This document shows positions 1-7,130 of a DNA stretch of 21,414 nt, one piece after another. The position numbers were made by a program, and so were the translations under genes. Source of the stretch: a virus; the IMG/VR virus record IMGVR_UViG_3300003873_000184, positions 1 to 21,414 of that record. One strand, 5' to 3'. The notes under the pieces are model-generated. The model was not told where the DNA came from and made no database searches. It was given only the letters and a program-made list of their open reading frames with translations. The number at the start of each line of letters is the position of its first letter. The stretch's first letter is position 1.

Positions 1-1
1 A

Positions 2-958
2 GATAGTGCTATTGAAGATTTAATAGATAATTCTCAGATAATTACTATTTTAAAAAGAGGATTAATAGAAAATTTAGCATCTGCCAATATGGGTCAAAAA
101 GGTATAGCAAAAGGTGCTTTAGATACTATCAATAAAAAGAAATTTTATAATGGTGAAAACTTTGAATACAATAAAAACTTTGGAGACCCTTGGCAAGACG
201 AATATCACAATATAGGCAATGTTCCGCTTGAAATGTTGCAAATGCTTGAAAATGACAATGAGAGCTTAAGTGGTGTGACAAAAAATACTCTTGGTGAAAG
301 AACGCCTAATCTTAGTGCTACACAGGCTACTCAGATAGAAAGTGCTACGCAAAGAAGAATGTTAGATATAGTTAGAAACATTGCAGAAAATTTTGTCAAA
401 CCTATACTTAGAAAATGGTTGGCTTATGATATGGAGTTTCTATCCCCACAAGAATTTATTTATATTACTGGCGAAGAACCAATGATTATAGACAAGCAAG
501 ACCTTGATGGTTCTGTGCATCTTGAAATGCAAGTAACTACACAAGCAGTTGACGACCAAAAAGCTAAACAATTAGCATTCTTACTCCAAACATCACAGCA
601 GGCACAAGACCCAGAAATAACTAAAATGCTGTATGTTAAATTATTGAAACTAAATAAAATGTTTGAGGAAGCTAAAGCTCTTGAAGAGTACAAACCTCAA
701 CCTAATCCAATGCAACAACAAGCACAGCAATTGGAACTTGCAAAACTTCAAGCTGAAGTCGAAGCATTAAAAGTCAAATCATTAGAGAACCAAGCAGATA
801 TTAAACTCAAATTAGCCAAGGCTAAAGAGGTTGGTTCTAAGTCTGATTTAAATGATTTGCAATATGTAGATAAAGCTACTGGGCAAGACCATGCAAGAGA
901 ACTTGATAAAATAGGTGCAAATGCTCTTGCTAAGCCAATGACCTCATCAAGTCAATAA
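2..958 (+). CDS. Portal protein, 3' part (5' truncated by window edge)
   Basis: The frame is open from base 2, so the gene starts outside the window and only the last 318 codons are present; the ATG at 89 is internal. Portal proteins form the dodecameric ring at the capsid vertex through which DNA is packaged and ejected. The visible part has the expected C-terminal features: a central segment with TPNLSATQATQIESATQRRM (a portal-like stretch leading into a long helix), then a Gln/Lys/Glu-rich coiled-coil tail (about residues 200-300 of this fragment, including MQQQAQQLELAKLQAEVEAL). It sits directly upstream of a small gene, the scaffold and the major capsid protein, the usual podovirus head order. 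The call rests on context and overall character; no catalytic motif exists to confirm it. Confidence 0.75.
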   Translation, partial: DSAIEDLIDNSQIITILKRGLIENLASANMGQKGIAKGALDTINKKKFYNGENFEYNKNFGDPWQDEYHNIGNVPLEMLQMLENDNESLSGVTKNTLGERTPNLSATQATQIESATQRRMLDIVRNIAENFVKPILRKWLAYDMEFLSPQEFIYITGEEPMIIDKQDLDGSVHLEMQVTTQAVDDQKAKQLAFLLQTSQQAQDPEITKMLYVKLLKLNKMFEEAKALEEYKPQPNPMQQQAQQLELAKLQAEVEALKVKSLENQADIKLKLAKAKEVGSKSDLNDLQYVDKATGQDHARELDKIGANALAKPMTSSSQ

Positions 959-987
959 ACTGATAGAATATTTTAAAAGGAGTCATA

Positions 988-1267
988 ATGACTAACCAAG
1001 AAGAAGAAGTTGTAGAAATTACATGAAGAGGCAAAAGCTCTTCGTAATGCAATCTTTAAGCTCAAAAAGAATAGAGATTTTAAATTGTTTATGAAAAACT
1101 ATGTAGATAAATCTCTTGTTACATTAGGACTTAACCTTGGTGTTCAACCTCAAATGAGAGGTGAAATCAATCTGCAAATAGAAGCAAGAAGGATATTGAA
1201 TGATTTTATAGACCAAGCAATAACCTATGGCAATAATGCAGAAGAAGTGCTTAATGGAGTACAGTAA
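988..1267 (+). CDS. Small head-module protein, interrupted by a frame break
   Basis: An ATG at 988 with a good ribosome binding site (AAAAGGAG, 7-8 bases upstream) opens a frame that stops after 12 codons at TGA 1024-1026. The reading continues naturally in the +1 frame (from about 1016 to TAA 1265-1267), giving EEAKALRNAIFKLKKNRDFK and onward. Joined, the product is about 92 aa, acidic at the N-terminus and helical. The alternative is a 60-aa product from TTG 1085, but that start has no ribosome binding site. The stop overlaps the scaffold ATG (TAATGG), suggesting coupling. Either one extra base lies between 1013 and 1023 (sequencing error or mutation), or a +1 slip occurs at ACA-TGA. Function unknown; by position it could be a head-assembly accessory protein. 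Confidence 0.6.
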
Positions 1268-2298
1268 TGGCTGATTTAGTAGAAGAAATCGAAACTGAAG
1301 AACCAAAGGAGCTTAGTCCTGATGAATATGAAAAAGAATATGATAGACTTTGGAATGAAGCTAATGGTGTTACTGAAGAACCAGATGAAGGGACTGAACA
1401 AGACGATACAACTGAAAATGTTGAAGATAAAGACTCTGGTTCTAATAAAGACAGTGAAGATGAAGAAGAAGCTAATGATACCTCCAAGCCAACATTAGAG
1501 GAGCAAGAAGAAGCCATAGACAATGACACTTCTATGAGTGAACAAGAAAAAGAAGAAGCAAAAGCTTTTCTTAGAATTAAGGCAAGAGGAACAGAGCTTG
1601 ACCTTACAGAAGAAGAAGCAAAAGAGCTTGCTTCTAAAGGCATAGACTATACATTAAAAACACAAGAATTAGCAAAATGGAAAAGACTAATAGAAAATGC
1701 TAAAGATATTCCAGAGAGTGACCTAAATGCAATAAAAGCACTTAGAGATGGTAATAAGGATGCACTTTTGCAATTAGCTAAAGAATACAATATAGACTTG
1801 TATGACCTTGATGCTGAAAAAGAACCAGAAGTGCCAAATTATTTAGAACAAGGCAACCAACCAAATGTAGAGGAGTTGCAAAGAATTTCACAAAGAATAG
1901 AGGCAGACACAGAAACTCGACCAAAAGTTGAGCAAGTCTTAGATGTATTGCCAAATGAGTTCAAAGAGCAAATGGTGGCTAATCCAAAGCTATTGGAAGG
2001 CTTATATGTAGATATTAAACAAGGTGTTACTGACAACATTTTAAATGAGGCACTTAAATCGTATTATGTGTCTGGTGGAGATTTTTTGAACCACTATCAA
2101 AGTGCATATCAAAAAGTTTACAATCAGAAAACACTTGAACCACAACAAGTTCAACAGGTGCAAAAAGCAGTACCGCCAAAAACAAAGGCACAGCCTAAAA
2201 AGAAAGATTATCTACAAGATGCTGAAGAGATTTGGAATATGCCTGAAGATGATTTTGCCAAGCTAAAAGCAAAAGTTATGGCAAAAGGTGCTTTATAA
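1267..2298 (+). CDS. Putative capsid scaffolding protein
   Basis: The 343-aa product has the composition of a phage scaffold: an extremely acidic first 110 residues (many Glu/Asp runs such as TEEPDEGTEQDDTTENVEDK), a helical middle, a Gln/Lys/Pro-rich linker (about 290-320) and a short charged C-terminal helix (EEIWNMPEDDFAKLKAKVMA) of the kind that contacts the coat protein. It lies immediately before the major capsid gene, the normal place for a scaffold. The start ATG overlaps the previous stop by one base and has GGAG upstream. Scaffolds drive procapsid assembly and leave or are degraded before packaging. No protease domain is seen, so it is not an obvious protease-scaffold fusion. Confidence 0.75.
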   Translation: MADLVEEIETEEPKELSPDEYEKEYDRLWNEANGVTEEPDEGTEQDDTTENVEDKDSGSNKDSEDEEEANDTSKPTLEEQEEAIDNDTSMSEQEKEEAKAFLRIKARGTELDLTEEEAKELASKGIDYTLKTQELAKWKRLIENAKDIPESDLNAIKALRDGNKDALLQLAKEYNIDLYDLDAEKEPEVPNYLEQGNQPNVEELQRISQRIEADTETRPKVEQVLDVLPNEFKEQMVANPKLLEGLYVDIKQGVTDNILNEALKSYYVSGGDFLNHYQSAYQKVYNQKTLEPQQVQQVQKAVPPKTKAQPKKKDYLQDAEEIWNMPEDDFAKLKAKVMAKGAL

Positions 2299-2318
2299 AA
2301 GATATAAAAGGATAAAAA

Positions 2319-3386
2319 ATGGCTACATTAAGTTATACAAATGTTGCAGGTGGTTTTCAAGTACCTGCTAATGTACAGTTTTATTATGATAGAAACCTAT
2401 TAGAAAATGCTAAAGAACAGCTTTTCTGGGGTAAGTTTGGAACTAACAAAGTTCTTCAAAAAAAGAATGGCAAAGAGATTAGATTTTCAATGTATAAGCA
2501 TATACCAGTTGCTCTTGATGCAAGTGGTAATCTTACCGATGTACTTGCAGAAGGTGCTGGAGCTGTTAATGCCAAGCAAATTGAGAAGATAACAGTTAAT
2601 GCCACAATGGTAAGATTTGGTGCACATGCAACATATAGTGATGAGGTTGACCTTTATCATGAAGACCCAGTAATCACTATTCTTACTGATGAGCTAGGAC
2701 AACATGCAGGAATGACAGTTGATACCTACTACGGACAAGTGTTCTCTGGTGGTTCTAATGTTGTTTATGCAGACAGCGATACTGGAGTTGGTGGTTCTAC
2801 TTCTGATGACATAGACCCAGATGACATTGTTAACGCAACTGCTCTTAACAAAGTTGGCAAAACTTTGAGAATGGCACTTGCTAAGAAGTTTACTTCAAGA
2901 ATAGGCACTGCTAACAAGTATGGCTCTGAGCCACTAAGACCTGCCTATTATATGGCAGTTCACCCTGATGTAAGAGATGACCTTGAAAATGTTGCTGGGT
3001 ATGTTCCTGCTGAGAAGTATGCTTCATTTGCACAACTTGCTCCTAACGAAGTTGGTTCAAGAAAAGAACTAAGGTTCTTAGAGACAACAAGAGTCGAAAC
3101 ATTTACAAATGCCAATGCTACTCCAACAGTAGTTTATAAAAATATAGCATTTGGTAAAGACGCATTTGGTATAGTAAATCTAAGCGGTAAGAAGAAAATC
3201 AGAACTATCATCAAGCCTACAAGTGCTGGTGGTGCTGAGAACCCATACAACACTAAGGGTTCAGTAGCTTGGGTAGCTGATACTTCAGCATTGATACTTA
3301 ACCAATACTATGTATGTAGATTAGAATGTGCCGCAACTGAAAACACAACAGTAGCTGGTTCTAATCCTAACATCTATGGTGCTTAA
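2319..3386 (+). CDS. Major capsid protein (N4-gp56-like family)
   Basis: The 355-aa product begins with a pattern typical of N4-gp56-type coat proteins: an extended N-terminus followed by FYDRNLLENAKEQLFWGKFG-like sequence (residues 23-40; here YYDRNLLENA), then KKNGKEIRFSMYKHIPVALD and LAEGAGAVNAKQIEKI. These coat proteins have the HK97 fold and form the icosahedral shell. The remainder alternates beta-rich stretches, ending in SALILNQYYVCRLECAATENTT. The ribosome binding site is AAAGGAT, with ATG 2319 the only sensible start. It follows the scaffold by 20 bases, and a strong hairpin at 3402-3424 follows its stop, consistent with a highly expressed late gene. Confidence 0.88.
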   Translation: MATLSYTNVAGGFQVPANVQFYYDRNLLENAKEQLFWGKFGTNKVLQKKNGKEIRFSMYKHIPVALDASGNLTDVLAEGAGAVNAKQIEKITVNATMVRFGAHATYSDEVDLYHEDPVITILTDELGQHAGMTVDTYYGQVFSGGSNVVYADSDTGVGGSTSDDIDPDDIVNATALNKVGKTLRMALAKKFTSRIGTANKYGSEPLRPAYYMAVHPDVRDDLENVAGYVPAEKYASFAQLAPNEVGSRKELRFLETTRVETFTNANATPTVVYKNIAFGKDAFGIVNLSGKKKIRTIIKPTSAGGAENPYNTKGSVAWVADTSALILNQYYVCRLECAATENTTVAGSNPNIYGA

Positions 3387-3401
3387 TTAATAAGCTAACA
3401 C

Positions 3402-3424
3402 TTCCCCTCAGCAAATGAGGGGAA
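3402..3424 (+). terminator. Hairpin terminator after the capsid gene
   Basis: TTCCCCTCA (3402-3410) pairs perfectly with TGAGGGGAA (3416-3424) around a 5-base loop. The tail AATTTCATT is only weakly T-rich, so it may be a partial terminator or an mRNA-stabilising hairpin that keeps capsid mRNA abundant relative to downstream genes. Confidence 0.7.
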
Positions 3425-3445
3425 TTTCATTATAGGAGTTTATAA

Positions 3446-3841
3446 ATGAAAACCAACCTTCAAGATTTAACAAGAGATGAGCTAAAAGAGATAGCAAACA
3501 ACAAAGGAATTGAGTTCCCTAAAAATATTAAAACTGATGCTTTAATAGCATTAATTGAAGAAGAAAAAGAACCAGAGAAGAAAGCTAAGATGAATAAACC
3601 AACAGATGGCAAAAATGTTAAATGTATTATTAGAAACCTTGACCCGCAAAACCCATTCAATGTTTGCGAGGTAGGAGTCAATGGATACTTTTTGTCTATA
3701 CCACTTGATAAAGAAGTAGAAATTAGTAATTTTTATTTTGGTGCAATCAAAAGTGCATACTGGGTAAAACCAATAACAGATGAAAACGGACAAGTAATTA
3801 GAACTGAAAAAAGACCTAAATACAGCATAGAAATAGTATAA
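3446..3841 (+). CDS. HeH/Rho-N-like domain protein, head-associated
   Basis: The 131-aa product starts with LQDLTRDELKEIANNKGIEF and continues with NIKTDALIALIEEE (about residues 5-38), the helix-extended loop-helix pattern of Rho N-terminal/HeH/LEM-like domains. Proteins with this domain are common just after phage capsid genes. A Lys/Glu linker follows, then a beta-rich domain of about 85 residues (VKCIIRNLDPQNPFNVCEVG, and SIPLDKEVEISNFYFGAIKS). Its role in the virion is not known; it could be a minor capsid or head-completion protein. The ribosome binding site is ATAGGAG. It is separated from the capsid gene by a hairpin. Confidence 0.6.
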   Translation: MKTNLQDLTRDELKEIANNKGIEFPKNIKTDALIALIEEEKEPEKKAKMNKPTDGKNVKCIIRNLDPQNPFNVCEVGVNGYFLSIPLDKEVEISNFYFGAIKSAYWVKPITDENGQVIRTEKRPKYSIEIV

Positions 3842-3846
3842 TATAT

Positions 3847-3868
3847 AGAACCACTTATGGGTGGTTCT
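3847..3868 (+). terminator. Hairpin formed by two copies of the AGAACCA word
   Basis: AGAACCAC (3847-3854) pairs with GTGGTTCT (3861-3868) around a 6-base loop in the 52-base gap after the HeH gene. The following bases (GTTATGTTATAT) are T/A-rich but not a clean T run, so it is a weak terminator or processing hairpin. Its arms are the heptamer that is over-represented throughout the window. Confidence 0.5.
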
Positions 3869-3893
3869 GTTATGTTATATAAAAGGATTAAAA

Positions 3894-4358
3894 ATGGGAT
3901 TATTTAATAGTTTATGGCAAGGAGCTGAGAACATAGGAGACTTCATAGGACTTGATGGTAACTTTGGCTATCAAGGAACTTGGAATACTCCTGCTGGCTT
4001 ATCAGCTATGCAACTTAATCCACGAACAGCAGAAATGATTGCAAATAGCGAAGTACCTGACTCAAATAGTTTAGCACAATATAACATGAATAACAATAGT
4101 ATGTTTGGTGGACTACATAATTGGTTCAACAATACGACAAGTCAAGACTGGAGTAATTATGCGAAAGGGCTAAACGCAATAGGTGGATTAGGGCTTGGAT
4201 ATTTAAATTACAAAAATGCTAATGATATGAAAAAAATGTATAAACAACAAATGGCTTTTAATCAAAATCAAATATTGAGAACCAATAGAAGACAAGAGGA
4301 TGCAGATAAGTCTTTAGCACGAGGTTTTAGCAATTCAGCATTATCTCGTTCTTTATAA
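3894..4358 (+). CDS. Small Gly/Asn-rich virion protein, possibly an ejection protein
   Basis: The frame is open from 3861, but the real start is ATG 3894 (MGLFNSLWQGAENIGDFIGL), which has AAAAGGAT at a good distance; this gives 154 aa. The N-terminus is amphipathic. About residues 85-100 hold a Gly-rich short hydrophobic stretch (LNAIGGLGLGYLNY), then a charged helix with MKKMYKQQMAFNQNQ and a C-terminus DADKSLARGFSNSALSRSL. This layout (Gly-rich membrane-like patch, then Gln-rich helix) and the place before two large internal proteins resemble small internal/ejection proteins of short-tailed phages. That role is inference; no family is recognised with certainty. Confidence 0.6.
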   Translation: MGLFNSLWQGAENIGDFIGLDGNFGYQGTWNTPAGLSAMQLNPRTAEMIANSEVPDSNSLAQYNMNNNSMFGGLHNWFNNTTSQDWSNYAKGLNAIGGLGLGYLNYKNANDMKKMYKQQMAFNQNQILRTNRRQEDADKSLARGFSNSALSRSL

Positions 4359-4385
4359 AACAAATTTTACAATAAGGATACTCAA

Positions 4386-6446
4386 ATGAGCTGGTATCAA
4401 ACACAACTACTACAAGCAAATCCACAATTAATGACAATGGGAACAACCTTACAGAACCAAGCTGGTTCTCAAATGCTTAACTCACTTACAGGTGGATTAA
4501 ATGATATAAGCAAATATAAGCAAGTTGAAGAGGATAGAGCATATCAAGATTTGTTAAATCAACATATTGCAAGTATGCAACATTTAAATGCTGGAACAGA
4601 AAATGAAAGAATAAACCCTTTAGCAACTGCTAACGGAAATAGCATATACAGCTATCTATCAAATGCAAGTAATTATGTTAAAGGCATGACACCTGATAGG
4701 GCTGGTTCTTTATTTAACAAATTCTTACAGCAAAGAACTGCACAAGCTAATGTAGAACAAAATTTGCTTAATAGTAAAATAAAGCAAAATGCACAACAAC
4801 AAGCGACTGCAATGCAAAACTATATCAATCAAGTTGGCGATGCAAACAAAGATGGATTAATTGATGTAAGAGATTTAAATCCTACTGAACAAACAGCAGT
4901 AAATGGTTTGTATGGTTCTGTTGCAAATAAGTTATTAGGAACTGCACAACAGCATGGTGATTTATTGTCTAAGTTTAATATACAACATAAAAACAGATTA
5001 GGTGAATTAAAGACACAAAACGATTATGCTTTGGAAAGACAGAGTGAAGCCTTTAAACATCAAGATAAAATTGCACAAATGCAAAATGCAAGAGCAATAC
5101 TTGGTTCTTATCAGACACTGTATAATAAGTCATACAATGATTATATAAAGTTATCACAATATAATCCAGCGACAATGACACCAGACCAAAAACTACAATT
5201 AAGTACAGCTTTAAACAATATGAACTTGTATGGCAATAAAATAAAAAATCTGCAATCTATGCTTTTACCAACAGGTAGCGCAACACAGACCCAACTTGGT
5301 TCTAATTTAGCAAATAATAATATTGCATCAGTAGTACCTCACATGCAAAATAGCAATAGTGTAATCAATCATATTGTCGGGAATAATGCTACCAATACTA
5401 ATAGTAATATTGTGGATAAAGTACTACAAAGAAATCCTGTTGCAGAATACCCGAGTGTTTTTATGGCAAATAATGGCACTCCAGAACCAACAAGAGAGCA
5501 AGCTATGAGTACACAGCAACCAAATGCTAACTGGTTGGTTCATGCAGGACAAACTAATGCACAAGTCGCAAAACAAGTAAATACAATAAAAGATTTATAT
5601 AAAGACTACAACAAGTATAGCAAAGTTGAAAATAGTATTCCATTTTATAGTATAGTAAAAAATGAATTAGCAAAGAAGATTAACAATAATGTAAACAGTA
5701 ATTATAAAGTAAATTATGACAATACTGCAATGAATAAAATATTAGATTTATACAATACCTCTTTATCGCATACAATTAGGAATGGCTTTGTTGACGAAGA
5801 TGTGGCTAAAACTCTCGGAGTTCCTGAGTTAGCAAATGCACCAGCAAGTATTCTTTATGCAAAAATATTGTCGCAAATAGATGAAGCAATAGCAAACACA
5901 ACTGACAAAGATGCAGTTAAGCAACTACAATCTATTAAAAATAATCTTAATGGGTATGGCAAACAAATAAATTTAAATGAAGATGTGTATAATCCTTCAA
6001 TTTTTACAAAATTAAAAAATGATGTAGCTTTTGGCGCAAATACTATAACTGCACCTTTTGGGTTGGACATATATAAAGGTAAACAACCTGAGGATATTAA
6101 TGCAGCAATGATTACTTTTGGGAAGATGCTAATAAACAAAAAACCAGATTTAGTTAGTAATAAATTTGGTTTTCATGTTGGTAGTACTGTTCTCGATGGC
6201 ACAGCAAAAGATATAGCAATACATTTTCTTCCAAAAGTAAAACTTGCTTTAGCGAATTACTACAATATAAACCCACAATATATAAAAAATGATTATGTTA
6301 AAGACTTTATATACAAAGGATTGTTAAGTGGAACAAGCGGGCAAACTCATCTTTTAGATGGTATTAAAGAGGCAACAGGGTTTGGTTCCATATATCATGC
6401 AAAACCAAAACCAATATTATTAAATATTATAAACAGTATAAAATAA
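4386..6446 (+). CDS. Internal virion protein (686 aa) with a calcium-loop-like motif
   Basis: ATG 4386 is preceded by AATAAGGAT. The product is rich in Gln, Asn and Ala with long predicted helices and few aromatic residues, typical of proteins packed inside short-tailed phage heads and ejected with the DNA. Residues 152-163 read DANKDGLIDVRD, matching an EF-hand/dockerin-type calcium loop (Asp152, Asn154, Asp156, Asp160, Asp163). The C-terminal third is more globular (LGVPELANAPASILYAKILS; NAMITFGKMLIN-like region). It lies between the small ejection-like protein and the giant protein, suggesting all three act together at genome delivery. No enzyme domain is recognised. Confidence 0.6.
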   Translation: MSWYQTQLLQANPQLMTMGTTLQNQAGSQMLNSLTGGLNDISKYKQVEEDRAYQDLLNQHIASMQHLNAGTENERINPLATANGNSIYSYLSNASNYVKGMTPDRAGSLFNKFLQQRTAQANVEQNLLNSKIKQNAQQQATAMQNYINQVGDANKDGLIDVRDLNPTEQTAVNGLYGSVANKLLGTAQQHGDLLSKFNIQHKNRLGELKTQNDYALERQSEAFKHQDKIAQMQNARAILGSYQTLYNKSYNDYIKLSQYNPATMTPDQKLQLSTALNNMNLYGNKIKNLQSMLLPTGSATQTQLGSNLANNNIASVVPHMQNSNSVINHIVGNNATNTNSNIVDKVLQRNPVAEYPSVFMANNGTPEPTREQAMSTQQPNANWLVHAGQTNAQVAKQVNTIKDLYKDYNKYSKVENSIPFYSIVKNELAKKINNNVNSNYKVNYDNTAMNKILDLYNTSLSHTIRNGFVDEDVAKTLGVPELANAPASILYAKILSQIDEAIANTTDKDAVKQLQSIKNNLNGYGKQINLNEDVYNPSIFTKLKNDVAFGANTITAPFGLDIYKGKQPEDINAAMITFGKMLINKKPDLVSNKFGFHVGSTVLDGTAKDIAIHFLPKVKLALANYYNINPQYIKNDYVKDFIYKGLLSGTSGQTHLLDGIKEATGFGSIYHAKPKPILLNIINSIK
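4839..4874 (+). other. EF-hand/dockerin-like calcium-binding loop within the 686-aa virion protein
   Basis: The codons encode a DxNxDGxIDxxD pattern, which fits the 12-residue Ca2+ loop with all expected oxygen ligands (positions 1, 3, 5, 9, 12) plus the Gly at 6 and Ile at 8. Only one loop is seen; dockerins normally have two. Confidence 0.5.
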
Positions 6447-6461
6447 AAAGGAAAAACAACT

Positions 6462-7130
6462 ATGCTTTCACTATTAGATAAAAGACTATCAGCAATTAAA
6501 AATATTGCAAATAAAGAAAATGTGCAAGCACAAACTCAAACAAATAAAACATTACAATTTGAGAACCAACATCCGTTTATTGCTAATGCTCCATTAATTA
6601 ATGATATTGGTAAATCTTTTGTTGATACAGGCAAATTTATAGATGATAGTTTTAGTAAAGTAGCAGGTTTGGCGGACACGCACTTTACACAAACAGACCA
6701 AAACAGTCCTGTATATAAATATGCTGAAAATGTTGGAGAAGCTCAACAACTATTACCAAATCAATATGATACAGCAACTGGGCTATTGTCTATGTTACCA
6801 CAAGCTTATGGATTAGGTAAGTTAGGTATATTAGAAAGTGCTGGAGATATTGGTGCTGGAATAATGTCTAAGATATTGCCTAAAGCTGAAAGTATTGCAG
6901 GGAAACTTGCAGTTAAGGCTGGTGTTGGTACAGGTAGAGCATTAACAGAAACGATACCTTTCTCATTGACAAGTCAAGAAGCAATGACTGGTTCTAATGA
7001 TTATAGTAAAAATATGATAAGTGATTTTAATCCTAAAAGTTTTGCAGAAAATACTGCTATGATATACTGCTATGATGGCTGGAATGACTATTCCTATGAC
7101 AGCAGGGATTGGAGCATTAAGAAGTGTTAA
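6462..7130 (+). CDS. Giant internal virion protein, N-terminal fragment (frame broken by 13-bp duplication)
   Basis: ATG 6462 follows AAAAGGAAAA and is the natural start of the giant gene. The first 200 residues are helical, with an Ala/Gly-rich segment (YGLGKLGILESAGDIGAGIM, about 112-131; KLAVKAGVGTGRA, about 147-159) that could contact membrane. From residue 201 the reading frame is wrong: IYCYDGWNDYSYDS is low-plausibility sequence created by a 13-base tandem duplication at 7051-7076, ending at TAA 7128-7130. Removing one copy joins ...SFAENTAM directly to MAGMTIPMTAGIGALRSVKP of the next frame, giving one protein of about 2,168 aa. Unless the duplication is an assembly artefact, this phage makes a truncated 222-aa product here. 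Confidence 0.75.
   Translation: MLSLLDKRLSAIKNIANKENVQAQTQTNKTLQFENQHPFIANAPLINDIGKSFVDTGKFIDDSFSKVAGLADTHFTQTDQNSPVYKYAENVGEAQQLLPNQYDTATGLLSMLPQAYGLGKLGILESAGDIGAGIMSKILPKAESIAGKLAVKAGVGTGRALTETIPFSLTSQEAMTGSNDYSKNMISDFNPKSFAENTAMIYCYDGWNDYSYDSRDWSIKKC
7051..7076 (+). repeat. Exact 13-bp tandem duplication
   Basis: ATACTGCTATGAT occurs twice head to tail (7051-7063 and 7064-7076). Thirteen is not a multiple of three, so it shifts the frame of the giant virion gene by +1. Deleting either copy restores one uninterrupted reading frame from 6462 to 12981. Confidence 0.95.

Noticed and set aside
1251-1643. 130-aa Ser-rich - strand frame opposite the scaffold
   Set aside because: It is the antisense shadow of Glu-rich codons (GAA/GAG/GAT read backwards as TTC/CTC/ATC and TCT), has no ribosome binding site, and lies within a convincing + strand gene.
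3861-3893. N-terminal extension MVLLCYIKGLK on the 154-aa virion protein
   Set aside because: The codons come from the hairpin and leader; the start at 3894 has the ribosome binding site, and the extension start has none.
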